DNA from: GH45 sp046704385
Lineage (GTDB): Bacteria > Bacteroidota > Bacteroidia > Bacteroidales > SZUA-534
Direction of reading: 5' to 3'
Length of the DNA: 46,105 nucleotides
Assembly: GCA_046704385.1 (NCBI GenBank)
Contig: JBJKSB010000072.1
Coordinates: forward strand, 1-46,105
Of the stretch, positions 23,906 through 31,417 are shown one piece after another. Below the pieces are notes generated by a model. That model made no database searches, was not told where the DNA came from, and was given only the letters and a program-made list of their open reading frames with translations. Every line of letters starts with the position of its first letter. Position 1 is the first letter of the stretch. The position numbers and the translations under genes are program-made.

Positions 23906-23936
23906 TTTGCCAATAAAAATAATTGGCGTTAATTTG
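23906..23936 (+). promoter_or_regulatory. Promoter of the MATE leader transcript, with internal palindrome
   Basis: A -33 TTTG (23906-23909) and a -7 TTAATTTG (23929-23936, seven of eight to TAnnTTTG) are 19 bases apart, the usual spacing. Between them GCCAAT (23909-23914) and ATTGGC (23922-23927) form an inverted repeat that could be an operator. The predicted start falls at about 23941-23943, on or next to the ATG of the leader ORF, so that ORF would be leaderless. Confidence 0.6.
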
Positions 23937-23942
23937 CGTACT

Positions 23943-24014
23943 ATGAAACTCAATAAACAAATATCATATTGTAATACACTCAACCTGGTCCCTTTTATTC
24001 CAATGGGATGGTAG
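23943..24014 (+). CDS. Putative 23-residue leader peptide of the MATE exporter
   Basis: ATG at 23943, TAG at 24012-24014. The peptide begins MKLNKQISYC and ends NLVPFIPMGW, a hydrophobic Pro-rich end closing with Trp, like ribosome-arrest leaders. Its codons build both 5' arms of a large stem-loop, and its stop codon lies in the 3' arm, so translation would directly remodel the RNA. It sits between a good promoter and the MATE gene 200 bases downstream. I infer translational attenuation of the exporter in response to a ribosome-targeting compound. Coding is not proven; conservation of the peptide in relatives would decide. Confidence 0.55.
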   Translation: MKLNKQISYCNTLNLVPFIPMGW

Positions 24015-24028
24015 GTTGATATTTGTTT
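23955..24028 (+). promoter_or_regulatory. Leader stem-loop upstream of the MATE gene
   Basis: AAACAAATATCA (23955-23966) is perfectly inverted at 24017-24028. Inside, TCAACCT (23980-23986) is inverted at 24013-24019, and TCCC (23989-23992) at GGGA (24005-24008). The two 5' arms compete for the bases 24017-24019, giving a nested or alternative structure. The whole leader ORF is embedded in it. No strong T tract follows, so the mechanism may be translational or Rho-based rather than intrinsic termination. Confidence 0.65.
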
Positions 24029-24089
24029 TAAAAATCACAAAATTTTTCTTATTCAATTATTAACCAATTAAAAATCGGAGGATTTTATT

Positions 24090-24224
24090 ATGAAAACTTA
24101 TGATGTATTTAGTTTTAGCATTGTAGCCGATGTGCTACCCAAAACAGGTGTAAATTCAATTTGTATGATTAAAAATGTGACTGGATATCGAAGTAAAATA
24201 AGTAAACGAAAACGACATGGCTAA
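24090..24224 (+). CDS. Second small ORF, 44 residues, overlapping the MATE start
   Basis: ATG at 24090 preceded by CGGAGGA eight bases upstream, a strong Shine-Dalgarno that is rare in this window. The product begins MKTYDVFSFSIVADVLPKTG and ends with a basic KISKRKRHG. Its stop overlaps the MATE start in ATGGCTAA (24217-24224), the standard layout for translational coupling. It could be a second leader that hands ribosomes to the exporter, or a small protein in its own right. No homologue is recognised. Confidence 0.55.
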   Translation: MKTYDVFSFSIVADVLPKTGVNSICMIKNVTGYRSKISKRKRHG

Positions 24225-25656
24225 AAATTATATATCAGCAATTAATAAATTAAGTTACAAAGGCGAAAAATTAAAAAACCTATGGATCGCCTTTAAAGAA
24301 GCAATCGCAGGTTCCGACCGCGATTTTACAGAAATTCCTCTCCGAAAGGCTATCTTCCTGTTAGCCATTCCCATGGTTCTTGAAATGATAATGGAATCGG
24401 TTTTTGCCGTTGTGGATATATTTTTTGTATCTAAACTGGGCGCTGAAGCTGTTGCTACAGTGGGCATAACTGAATCTGTTTTAACAATAATTTATGCTAT
24501 TGCCTTTGGTTTTGCAATGGGAACCACTGCACTCGTTTCACGACGTATCGGCGAAAGACGTACCCATGAAGCATCACAGGAAGGGCTACAGGCTATTATT
24601 ACCGGTGTTATATTATCCATTATGATTGGTGTACCCGGAATGGTATTTGCTAAAAATATGCTAAGCCTGATGGGAGCTTCCCCCGAAATTGTAAACTTAA
24701 ATAGCGGTTACCCGATGGTAATGTTTGGAGGTAATGTAGTCATTATGCTGCTATTTATTAACAACGCCATTTTCAGAGGAGCAGGAAATGCGGCTATTGC
24801 CATGCGAGTATTATGGATAGCCAACGGTTTAAATATTATTCTCGATCCTTTATTGATTTTTGGAATTGGGCCTTTCCCTGAATTAGGTGTTACCGGAGCT
24901 GCAGTAGCTACCAATATCGGGAGAGGTGTAGCGGTAATATTTCAGTTATATACCCTGTTTAAAGGTACCGGACGTATTAATATGAACGGTTTGCGAATCA
25001 GAATTGACTGGGAAAAGATTATGCACCTGGTTCATATATCAATGGGTGGAATCGGGCAGACTATTATTGCCACAACCAGCTGGATTTTTATGGTACGGGT
25101 AATTTCGCATTTCGGGAGCGAAGCCGTTGCCGGATACACTATTGCCATCCGGATTATAATATTCCTGTTATTACCAAGCTGGGGTTTAAGCAATGCGGCA
25201 TCGACCCTGGTTGGACAAAACCTTGGAGCAAACCGGCCCGACCGTGCCGAACAAACTGTTTGGAAAGTTGCAAAAATAAATATGGTGATGTTGGGTCTGC
25301 TAAGTCTGTTTTTTATAATGGTACCTGACTTTTTTATAGAACTTTTTACCCGTGATACGGTCCTGGTTAACATCGGGTCAAAATGTTTACGCATTGTATC
25401 ATTCGGTTTTATATTTTATGGTTTGGGAATGGTTATGGTACAGGCATTTAATGGTGCCGGCGATACGCAGACTCCAACAAAACTGAATGCCATAGCATTT
25501 TGGCTTGTCGAAATTCCACTGGCCTATTTACTGGCCTTGAAAGTTGGTTTGGATGAACTTGGAGTGTTTTTTGCCATAATAACAGCTGAAAGCCTGATGG
25601 CTATACTGGCATTTTTGCAGTTCCGAAAAGGTAAGTGGAAGGAACAGCAGGTGTAA
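24217..25656 (+). CDS. MATE family multidrug efflux transporter
   Basis: 479 residues with about twelve membrane helices. The N-terminal 35 residues are cytoplasmic; then the MATE pattern starts with IPLRKAIFLLAIPMVLEMIMESVFAVVDIFFVSKLGAEAVATVGI. The second half repeats the fold (IMHLVHISMGGIGQTIIATTSWIFMVRVISHFGSEAVAGYTIAIR, then AASTLVGQNLGANRPDRAEQT). It expels drugs or toxic metabolites in exchange for Na+ or H+. The start overlaps a small ORF by eight bases and is preceded by an elaborate leader, so expression is probably inducible at the RNA level. A terminator follows at 25701. Confidence 0.93.
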   Translation: MAKNYISAINKLSYKGEKLKNLWIAFKEAIAGSDRDFTEIPLRKAIFLLAIPMVLEMIMESVFAVVDIFFVSKLGAEAVATVGITESVLTIIYAIAFGFAMGTTALVSRRIGERRTHEASQEGLQAIITGVILSIMIGVPGMVFAKNMLSLMGASPEIVNLNSGYPMVMFGGNVVIMLLFINNAIFRGAGNAAIAMRVLWIANGLNIILDPLLIFGIGPFPELGVTGAAVATNIGRGVAVIFQLYTLFKGTGRINMNGLRIRIDWEKIMHLVHISMGGIGQTIIATTSWIFMVRVISHFGSEAVAGYTIAIRIIIFLLLPSWGLSNAASTLVGQNLGANRPDRAEQTVWKVAKINMVMLGLLSLFFIMVPDFFIELFTRDTVLVNIGSKCLRIVSFGFIFYGLGMVMVQAFNGAGDTQTPTKLNAIAFWLVEIPLAYLLALKVGLDELGVFFAIITAESLMAILAFLQFRKGKWKEQQV

Positions 25657-25700
25657 TTATTGTCTCTTCGAATAAACCAAATTTTCAAATAACAAAAATC

Positions 25701-25743
25701 AAACCTGCCAGATGTAGTCATTCAGACAGGCAGGTTTATTTTT
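25701..25743 (+). terminator. Intrinsic terminator after the MATE gene
   Basis: AAACCTGCC (25701-25709) pairs with GGCAGGTTT (25729-25737) and is followed by ATTTTT. It lies 45 bases after the MATE stop. Confidence 0.85.
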
Positions 25744-25818
25744 AACTTTTATTCCTTTCCAAATTTTTTATTGTCAGCTTCCAACGATTTTGTATTTTTA
25801 TTTATTTAAACCGACACA

Positions 25819-26778
25819 ATGAAACGAGTACCATCCCTTCTTTTAATCCTTTTATTTCTGGCAACTTCCTGCATTACCAAAAACCTTCCTGGCATTCGAG
25901 TTAAAGGCAGGTTTATAGTCGATAACCAGGGAAATAAAATCGTGTTGCGGGGCGTAAATGCCATGTTTGTTTACAGTCCCGATCGTTATGGAGAAAAAAC
26001 GTATCCTGAAATTGCCAAAACCGGTGCCAATGCGGTACGTATTTTTTGGTTAACCGATATTCCGGCTGCTGAAGCCGCTAAAAATATTGAAAATTGCATG
26101 AGGGAAAATATAATTCCCATATGGTCGGTTTGGGATGCTACCGGAAAATGGGATAGCGACCTTCAAAAATGTGTAGATTACTGGTGTAAACCTGAAACCC
26201 TTGAAGTGATTAAAAGGTTTGAAAAATACCTGATATTGAATATCGCCAACGAGCCAGGAAAAACAGAGATGCCCGACTTTTTGCAAACCTATGAAAAAGC
26301 TATAACCCAGTTGCGCCAGGCTGGTATCCGGACTCCCCTGATGATTGATGCCGATGGTTGGGGGCGAAATGAAAAAACCTTGTTAAAATATGGTAAGCAA
26401 TTACTGGATTTTGATATCCTGCACAATGTAATTCTTTCGTGGCACGCCTGGAATGTTAATTATAAAATTAAACCGGTTCTTGCTAAAGCAGTTGAACTGA
26501 ACCTGCCCTTTGTAGTGGGTGAATTTTCAGAGGAATCTGTGGGATGCCAATGCTGTATTAATTATAAAGATATTCTGAAATACTGCCAGGCGTATCAGAT
26601 AGGATGGCTGGCCTGGTCGTGGGGTATTGTTCCCAACGGCGATTGTTCGCATATGGATATGACCGATCCAAAAAATCCGGTTTTTGAAACACTGCACGAT
26701 TGGGGTCTTGAAGTTGCCGTTACGGATTCTTTCAGTATCAAAAACACTTCAGTTAAATTGAATTTACAGGGTAAATAA
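25819..26778 (+). CDS. GH5-family glycoside hydrolase lipoprotein (mannanase-like)
   Basis: 319 residues. A lipoprotein signal ends FLATSC (Cys 18), so the enzyme is membrane anchored. The (beta/alpha)8 barrel follows: VKGRFIVDNQGNKIVLRGVNAMF, TGANAVRIFWLTD, LILNIANEPGKT with the acid/base Glu at 145, LSWHAWNVN, FVVGEFSEE with the nucleophile Glu at 235, and GWLAWSWGI. These match GH5 enzymes of the endo-mannanase/endoglucanase type. A CQCC motif after the nucleophile is unusual and may hold a disulfide. It probably acts on beta-mannan or a similar glycan at the cell surface. It has no SusC/SusD partner here, so it is not in a polysaccharide utilisation locus. Confidence 0.88.
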   Translation: MKRVPSLLLILLFLATSCITKNLPGIRVKGRFIVDNQGNKIVLRGVNAMFVYSPDRYGEKTYPEIAKTGANAVRIFWLTDIPAAEAAKNIENCMRENIIPIWSVWDATGKWDSDLQKCVDYWCKPETLEVIKRFEKYLILNIANEPGKTEMPDFLQTYEKAITQLRQAGIRTPLMIDADGWGRNEKTLLKYGKQLLDFDILHNVILSWHAWNVNYKIKPVLAKAVELNLPFVVGEFSEESVGCQCCINYKDILKYCQAYQIGWLAWSWGIVPNGDCSHMDMTDPKNPVFETLHDWGLEVAVTDSFSIKNTSVKLNLQGK

Positions 26779-26913
26779 ATTATTGTGAGATGTAAAAATT
26801 TTGTTACTAAAATCAATTGGCCCGGTTTTCAAGCTGCGTACTGTTTAGTTATGATATTAATTGATTTTCAGTTTGTTTATATATTTTATTAGATAGATAC
26901 TCATGGTAATTTA

Positions 26914-27708
26914 ATGAATCGGAAATTAAAAATATATGTGTTGGTTGACAACACTGCCGGGAGGGATACTTGTGCGGAACACGGACTTTCTTATATCGTG
27001 GAATATGATAAAAAAATTCTGTTCGATGCCGGTCAGTCTGATTTATTTATAAAGAATGCCAATTATTTGGAGGTAAATATTGATGATATTGAAACCATTG
27101 TTTTAAGTCACGGGCATTTTGATCATGGCAATGGACTGCATTATTTAAACCATAAGAATCTTATCTGTCATCCCGATTATAATTTGGAAAGGTATTCGGG
27201 TAAAATGCGTAAACCGGTTGGAATTACACAGGTTGATGAATTGAAATCTAAATTTAAAATCAAGAACAGTAAAGATCCTTATTGGATTTCGGAACGAATG
27301 GTTTTTCTGGGTGAAATACCCCGAAAGTTGGGATTTGAAAAACGGAAATCGGGTTTTTATTTTAAAAATGGTGAAGTTGATAATGTATGGGACGATTCGG
27401 CAATTGCTGTAAAGATGAAGCAGGGGATATTTTTAATTTCGGGGTGTGCGCATGCAGGAATCTGCAATACCATTGAGTATGCCAAAAAAATTACCGGCGA
27501 ATCGCGAGTGTTTGGTGTAATTGGCGGGTTTCATTTAAAAATTGCCGATAAATATACGTATCAAACATTAGAATATTTTAAACAAAATAAGGTAAAGGTA
27601 GTTATGCCTTCACACTGTACTGAATTGCCTGTATTGTCTCTTTTTTATAATGAATTTAAGGGCGAGCAGGTTAAAGCAGGTACTTTATATACCTTTGATG
27701 ATATTTAA
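26914..27708 (+). CDS. MBL-fold metallo-hydrolase (DHPMR synthase-like)
   Basis: 264 residues. VLSHGHFDHGNGL is the H-x-H-x-D-H zinc motif near residue 66. LFDAGQSDLFIKNA precedes it; GCAHAGICNTIEYAK and IGGFHLK supply later metal ligands, and MPSHCTELP closes the fold. This order and length match the MBL subgroup that includes 7,8-dihydropterin-6-methyl-aminobenzene-phosphate synthase and the Thermotoga TM0207 type, whose bacterial substrates are unclear. Cytoplasmic. It shares strand with the glucokinase 70 bases downstream. Confidence 0.85.
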   Translation: MNRKLKIYVLVDNTAGRDTCAEHGLSYIVEYDKKILFDAGQSDLFIKNANYLEVNIDDIETIVLSHGHFDHGNGLHYLNHKNLICHPDYNLERYSGKMRKPVGITQVDELKSKFKIKNSKDPYWISERMVFLGEIPRKLGFEKRKSGFYFKNGEVDNVWDDSAIAVKMKQGIFLISGCAHAGICNTIEYAKKITGESRVFGVIGGFHLKIADKYTYQTLEYFKQNKVKVVMPSHCTELPVLSLFYNEFKGEQVKAGTLYTFDDI

Positions 27709-27778
27709 GAAAAAAATGATCTTTTTTAATAAATTTAATAAATAAAATATTTTATTTGCCACCCCAAATATTGATGTA

Positions 27779-28519
27779 ATGGAAGTTTTAGGTATTGACG
27801 TTGGAGGCTCTGGTATAAAGGGAGCACCGGTAGATATTAAAACAGGGGAATTTTTATCAGAAAGGTTCCGTATACCGACACCTAACCCGGCCACACCCGA
27901 TGCCATGGCACGGGTAATTGGTGAAATAATCAAACATTTTAACTGGAATGGAAATGTAGGCATAGGATTTCCGGCAGCTGTGCAAAATGGAGAAGTTTTA
28001 ACTGCTTCAAATATTGACGATTCGTGGATTGGTATTGAAATAGAATCCTTTTTGTCGGAAAAAACCGGTTGCAATGTTTACGTGGCTAATGATGCAGATG
28101 TAGCCGGAATTGCCGAGATGAAATTTGGCGGGGGTAAGGGCCATAAAGGAAAAGTGCTGTTGTTAACTTTGGGTACCGGAATTGGAACTGTTTTTTTTGT
28201 TAATGGATTATTATTTCCAAATACGGAATTAGGGCACCTCGAATTTTTGGGAACTACCATTGAGGAGTACGCTTCGGATGCCACCCGCAAACGCGAAGAT
28301 TTAAGCTGGAAAAAATGGGGCCGGCGATTAAATAAAATACTCAATTACTACGAACAGATGTTTTATCCCGATTTAATTATTATTGGCGGAGGCATCAGTA
28401 AGAAAATGGATAAGTTTCAGGAATTTATCGATTTAAAAACGGAGCTTATTCCGGCCACATTTTTAAACAGCGCCGGTATTATTGGTGCTGCTGTTTACGG
28501 GGCAGATAATCATAAGTAA
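27779..28519 (+). CDS. ppgK: ROK-family polyphosphate/ATP glucokinase
   Basis: 246 residues, typical of polyphosphate glucokinases (about 250) rather than the ROK repressors (about 400). LGIDVGGSGIKGAPVD is the phosphate-1 motif, VGIGFPAAVQNG follows, VANDADVAGIAE carries the catalytic Asp, and LLLTLGTGIGTVFF the phosphate-2 motif. The usual ROK zinc-binding Cys cluster is absent, as in PPGKs. It phosphorylates glucose to glucose 6-phosphate with polyphosphate or ATP. No sugar transport genes are adjacent. Confidence 0.88.
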   Translation: MEVLGIDVGGSGIKGAPVDIKTGEFLSERFRIPTPNPATPDAMARVIGEIIKHFNWNGNVGIGFPAAVQNGEVLTASNIDDSWIGIEIESFLSEKTGCNVYVANDADVAGIAEMKFGGGKGHKGKVLLLTLGTGIGTVFFVNGLLFPNTELGHLEFLGTTIEEYASDATRKREDLSWKKWGRRLNKILNYYEQMFYPDLIIIGGGISKKMDKFQEFIDLKTELIPATFLNSAGIIGAAVYGADNHK

Positions 28520-28559
28520 GTGTTTGCACCTTTTTACGTAGTGATAATAATTGAACAAT

Positions 28560-28711
28560 GGGCTAAAGCCCGGAAAAATTTTATATAAGCTTTAATCCGT
28601 CAGCTAAAGCAGAAGGTAAATTTTGGTAAACCAGTCTTTTGTATATAACATTTGCCGTTGGCTTCAGCCAACGGATTATTAAGAAACTACATTCTTTACG
28701 GGCTTTAGCCC
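28560..28711. repeat. Cluster of short palindromes
   Basis: GGGCTAAAGCCC (28560-28571), CCGTTGGCT/AGCCAACGG (28655-28674, two-base loop) and CGGGCTTTAGCCC (28699-28711) are spaced across a non-coding gap. They resemble the interspersed palindromes common in Bacteroidota and sit between convergent genes. Confidence 0.6.
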
Positions 28712-28716
28712 ACACC

Positions 28717-28749
28717 ATAAAAAAAGAAGTATCGTACCTGATACTTCTT
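28717..28749 (-). terminator. Intrinsic terminator of adenosine deaminase
   Basis: On the minus strand AAGAAGTATC and GATACTTCTT form a 10-bp stem around six bases, followed by a T run (28718-28723 on the plus strand). It lies 24 bases after the add stop. Confidence 0.9.
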
Positions 28750-28772
28750 CTCATAAGTAGTAGTTATTTAGA

Positions 28773-29831
28773 TTATATATAATCTTTCTTAATTATCAGT
28801 CCTTTATCTTCAAGGTCTTTGGTTACTTTGTGTATTAATTCCACTTTTTCCTTAAGCGGAAGGAAAGCCGATTTAAATCCATTTAAAATCAGGTATTTTA
28901 GTTCATCCACATCAAAGTGATAATGTTTGATGGCCAGCATATACTCATCGGTTAGCGTGGTATCGCTGATTAAACGGTTATCGGTATTAATGGTAACACG
29001 CAATCCCAAATCGAAATAAAACTTAACCGGATGATGCTCAAATTTATCTACCGCTTTGGTCTGCACATTCGATGTAATGCACATTTCCAACGGTATCCGG
29101 TGATCATTTACATAGTTCAGTAAATCGCCATCTTCGCGTAAGCGGGTACCGTGCCCGATGCGGTTGGCGCTGATATAATGAATGGCCTGGTGAATAGATT
29201 CCGGACCATAACCTTCGCCCGCATGAACCGTGGTGTTAATATTATTATTGATGATCAGGTAAAACGATTCTTTATGCTCTTTTGCCGGGAAGCCATCTTC
29301 GGCACCAGCCAGGTCGAACCCCACCACGCCCCGGTTTTTGTAAGCAACGGCCAGTTCCGCAAGGGTTAAAGATACATCAGGTGTGGTGTGCCGTAAGCCA
29401 CAAATAATGATCCCCACTTTCATATCAAATTTCTTTTCGGCCTTATACTTTCCTTCAAGCACGGCATCAATAACTTCGGTAAGTTTCAGGCCTTTGTTAA
29501 TGTGAAGAATGGGCGAAAACCTGATTTCGAGATACCAGATATTTTCATTAAAACAATCTTCAGCCAGTTCATAAGTGGCCCTTATTAACGCTTCTTTCGA
29601 TTGAAGCACCGAACAGGTAACATCAAACGGACGTAAATATTCTTCCAGGCTTTGGCATTCCATACCTACAGCCAGGTATTTTCTTAATTCATCAACGTTG
29701 TCTTTCGGGAGTTTTACCTTGTATTGTTTTGCCAGGTCAATAATAGTTTCAACTCTCATTGAACCATCCAAATGGCAATGAAGTTCGGCTTTAGGTAAGC
29801 TTTTAATAAATTCGCGGGTTAGTTTAGTCAT
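28773..29831 (-). CDS. add: Adenosine deaminase
   Basis: 352 residues. LPKAELHCHLDGSMR gives the first zinc histidines near residue 18-20. GVVGFDLAGAEDG is the purine-binding Gly region. TVHAGEGYGPESI carries the metal His and catalytic Glu, RIGHGTRL the next His, and VTINTDNRLIS the Asp pair. It hydrolyses adenosine to inosine and ammonia in purine salvage. The NTDNR form is that of a common bacterial subgroup. A -7 element TATATTTG lies at 29852-29859 and a GGAGG ribosome site is placed 7 bases before the ATG, so it has its own promoter. Its terminator is at 28717-28749. Confidence 0.95.
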   Translation of the reverse strand: MTKLTREFIKSLPKAELHCHLDGSMRVETIIDLAKQYKVKLPKDNVDELRKYLAVGMECQSLEEYLRPFDVTCSVLQSKEALIRATYELAEDCFNENIWYLEIRFSPILHINKGLKLTEVIDAVLEGKYKAEKKFDMKVGIIICGLRHTTPDVSLTLAELAVAYKNRGVVGFDLAGAEDGFPAKEHKESFYLIINNNINTTVHAGEGYGPESIHQAIHYISANRIGHGTRLREDGDLLNYVNDHRIPLEMCITSNVQTKAVDKFEHHPVKFYFDLGLRVTINTDNRLISDTTLTDEYMLAIKHYHFDVDELKYLILNGFKSAFLPLKEKVELIHKVTKDLEDKGLIIKKDYI

Positions 29832-29851
29832 ATATCCTCCAAATCTTTATA

Positions 29852-29859
29852 CAAATATA
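29852..29859 (-). promoter_or_regulatory. add: Putative -7 element of add
   Basis: On the minus strand this reads TATATTTG, an exact TAnnTTTG match, 20 bases before the ATG at 29831. No clear TTTG -33 box is found 19-21 bases further upstream. Confidence 0.45.
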
Positions 29860-29989
29860 TAAATACAGGTATTAAATACTATATGTTTAGGAATATTAAG
29901 GAAATTTGAAAGCAAAGTACACATACAGGGGTGGCAACCATTTATCATAATAATTCATCTAATGCTTTTTAATCAATAACATTTAATTT

Positions 29990-30204
29990 ATGAAAAGGAT
30001 TTTACTTAATTATTCGGTCATCCTAATGTGTTTAGTACTCGGCTTATTTAGTTGTAATAAAGATGATTTGGCCATTACATATCCTAAAGAAGGTATGTTT
30101 GGTGAAAACATTCTAGCTATGAATAGGTAATGATTATAAAGCTAATGAATTCCTTTGTCAAAAACAACGGTCAAAACTATAGCAGAATTAAATTGGGGTT
30201 TAAA
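29990..30204 (+). pseudogene. Remnant of a surface lipoprotein gene
   Basis: An ORF of 46 codons (29990-30130) encodes a complete lipoprotein signal with lipobox LGLFSC, then CNKDDLAITYPKEGMFGENIL, which looks like the start of a Bacteroidota surface lipoprotein, and stops at TAA. A short in-frame tail downstream (about 30145-30204) reads NSFVKNNGQNYSRIKLGFKK and stop, which could be the old C-terminus. The intervening coding sequence is missing. A MITE-like repeat follows directly. The N-terminal call is firm; the link to the C-terminal piece is inference. Confidence 0.55.
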
Positions 30205-30233
30205 AAGTAAGCTATGAATATAAAATAAGTAAT

Positions 30234-30327
30234 GCATTTATAAAGTTCTGTTTAATTACTCATCTGATGACTTATTTATAAACCAATCGCTTAGTCATCC
30301 GATGAGTTTTATGGTACTTTATGAACC
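30234..30327. mobile_element. MITE-like repeat, copy 1
   Basis: Left end CATTTATAAAGTTCTGTTTA, right end GGTACTTTATGAACC (terminal inverted repeat ATAAAGT/ACTTTAT). Inside, ACTCATCTGATGACT is inverted at AGTCATCCGATGAGT with one mismatch. It ends 10 bases from the stop of the minus-strand methylase gene. Related copies are at 33512 and 44753. Confidence 0.75.
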
Positions 30328-30337
30328 TTCTGTTAGT

Positions 30338-31048
30338 TTACCCCTGTATCACAAAAATTGTTGGCCTTTTATTCAAATCCACCTTTTTTTTCTTCCAGTT
30401 GTAAATAGTATCGGTTTTAATAAGTTCGGATTCCAGGGTGATGTCGCAGGCAATGCAAAGTTTGGTGTTGGCATTGCAATGAATTAAAATATCGGTAAGC
30501 AGGGCATTGTTACGGTAGGGGGTTTCAATAAACAGCTGGGATTGTTGTTCCTGGGCTGATCGTTTTTCCAGGAATTTTAAATGTTTTATCCTTTCATTGG
30601 GTTTAATGGGTAAATATCCGTTAAACGCAAAGTTCTGGCCGTTTAATCCAGAGGCCATTACAGCCATCAAAATACTGCTGGGCCCCACAAAAGGAACTAC
30701 CTGGATTTTGTTTTTATGAGCCAGTTCAACCACAGCAGCACCCGGATCGGCTACACCCGGAACGCCGGCTTCTGAAATTACACCCACATCATTCCCATTT
30801 AGTAGCGGTGCCAGGTAGGTAGTAATTTGTTCAGGTGTGGTATGCTTATTTAATTCATAAAACTGTGTATCATCAATTGGGAATTGGCTATCAAGTTGTC
30901 GCAGGTAGCGGCGTGTGGTTCTGATATTTTCAACTATAAAATGCCTTAGCGTAATTGCCTTTTGAATTACCTCGGCCGGAATTACACTTTGTATGGAACT
31001 TTTGCCCATGGTGATGGGAATTAAGTATAGCTTTCCTTTCATCTGCAT
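30338..31048 (-). CDS. RsmI-like tetrapyrrole-methylase-family SAM methyltransferase
   Basis: 236 residues. KGKLYLIPITMG opens the fold, and IVENIRTTRRYLRQL follows. DVGVISEAGVPGVADPGAAVV is the family core, as in RsmI. VVPFVGPSSILMAVMASGLNGQNFAFNGYLP carries the SAM loop, and FIETPYRNNALL the end of the catalytic region. RsmI 2'-O-methylates C1402 of 16S rRNA. This Bacteroidota form is shorter than E. coli RsmI (286) and may be a paralogue, so I do not assign the symbol. Two ATGs (31048, 31042) are possible starts. A MITE copy abuts its 3' end. Confidence 0.85.
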   Translation of the reverse strand: MQMKGKLYLIPITMGKSSIQSVIPAEVIQKAITLRHFIVENIRTTRRYLRQLDSQFPIDDTQFYELNKHTTPEQITTYLAPLLNGNDVGVISEAGVPGVADPGAAVVELAHKNKIQVVPFVGPSSILMAVMASGLNGQNFAFNGYLPIKPNERIKHLKFLEKRSAQEQQSQLFIETPYRNNALLTDILIHCNANTKLCIACDITLESELIKTDTIYNWKKKKVDLNKRPTIFVIQG

Positions 31049-31417
31049 ATTTTTTACAAATATCGAAGAATTTTATAAAAATTTAGTGATTATTTTGGGT
31101 ATCTAAAACCAGGTGGCGTTGAGATACATAAATAATGTAATCTTATGAATTATAGACATTGATTGCATTACTTAAATGGGATAATTGATTTAACCAGGGT
31201 GTCGATTCGATTCACTTTAGACATAAATAATTGCGCCCTGAAAGGGCTACTCAACTTAACCCCGTGAAGATGGAGCTCAAATAAGTGAGTAAGCGAGGCA
31301 TTGCATTAAATTACAGATATTAGTCCGGTTCATTTGGACAAATAAATGGCAAAGAAATTAGCCGGACACTAATTTTAATTTATATATCTTAGTAGCCATT
31401 ACAAATAAAACCAAGCA
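31049..31417. other. Intergenic region with palindromic repeats
   Basis: No gene is seen. GCGCCCTGAAAGGGC (31229-31243) is a hairpin of a type common between Bacteroidota genes. ATTAGT-CCGG near 31318 is imperfectly inverted at CCGGACACTAAT near 31363-31374, about 45 bases apart. Confidence 0.5.

Noticed and set aside
24029..24060. Intrinsic terminator in the MATE leader (AAAAAT...ATTTTT)
   Set aside because: The stem is only six A-T pairs and too weak to call.
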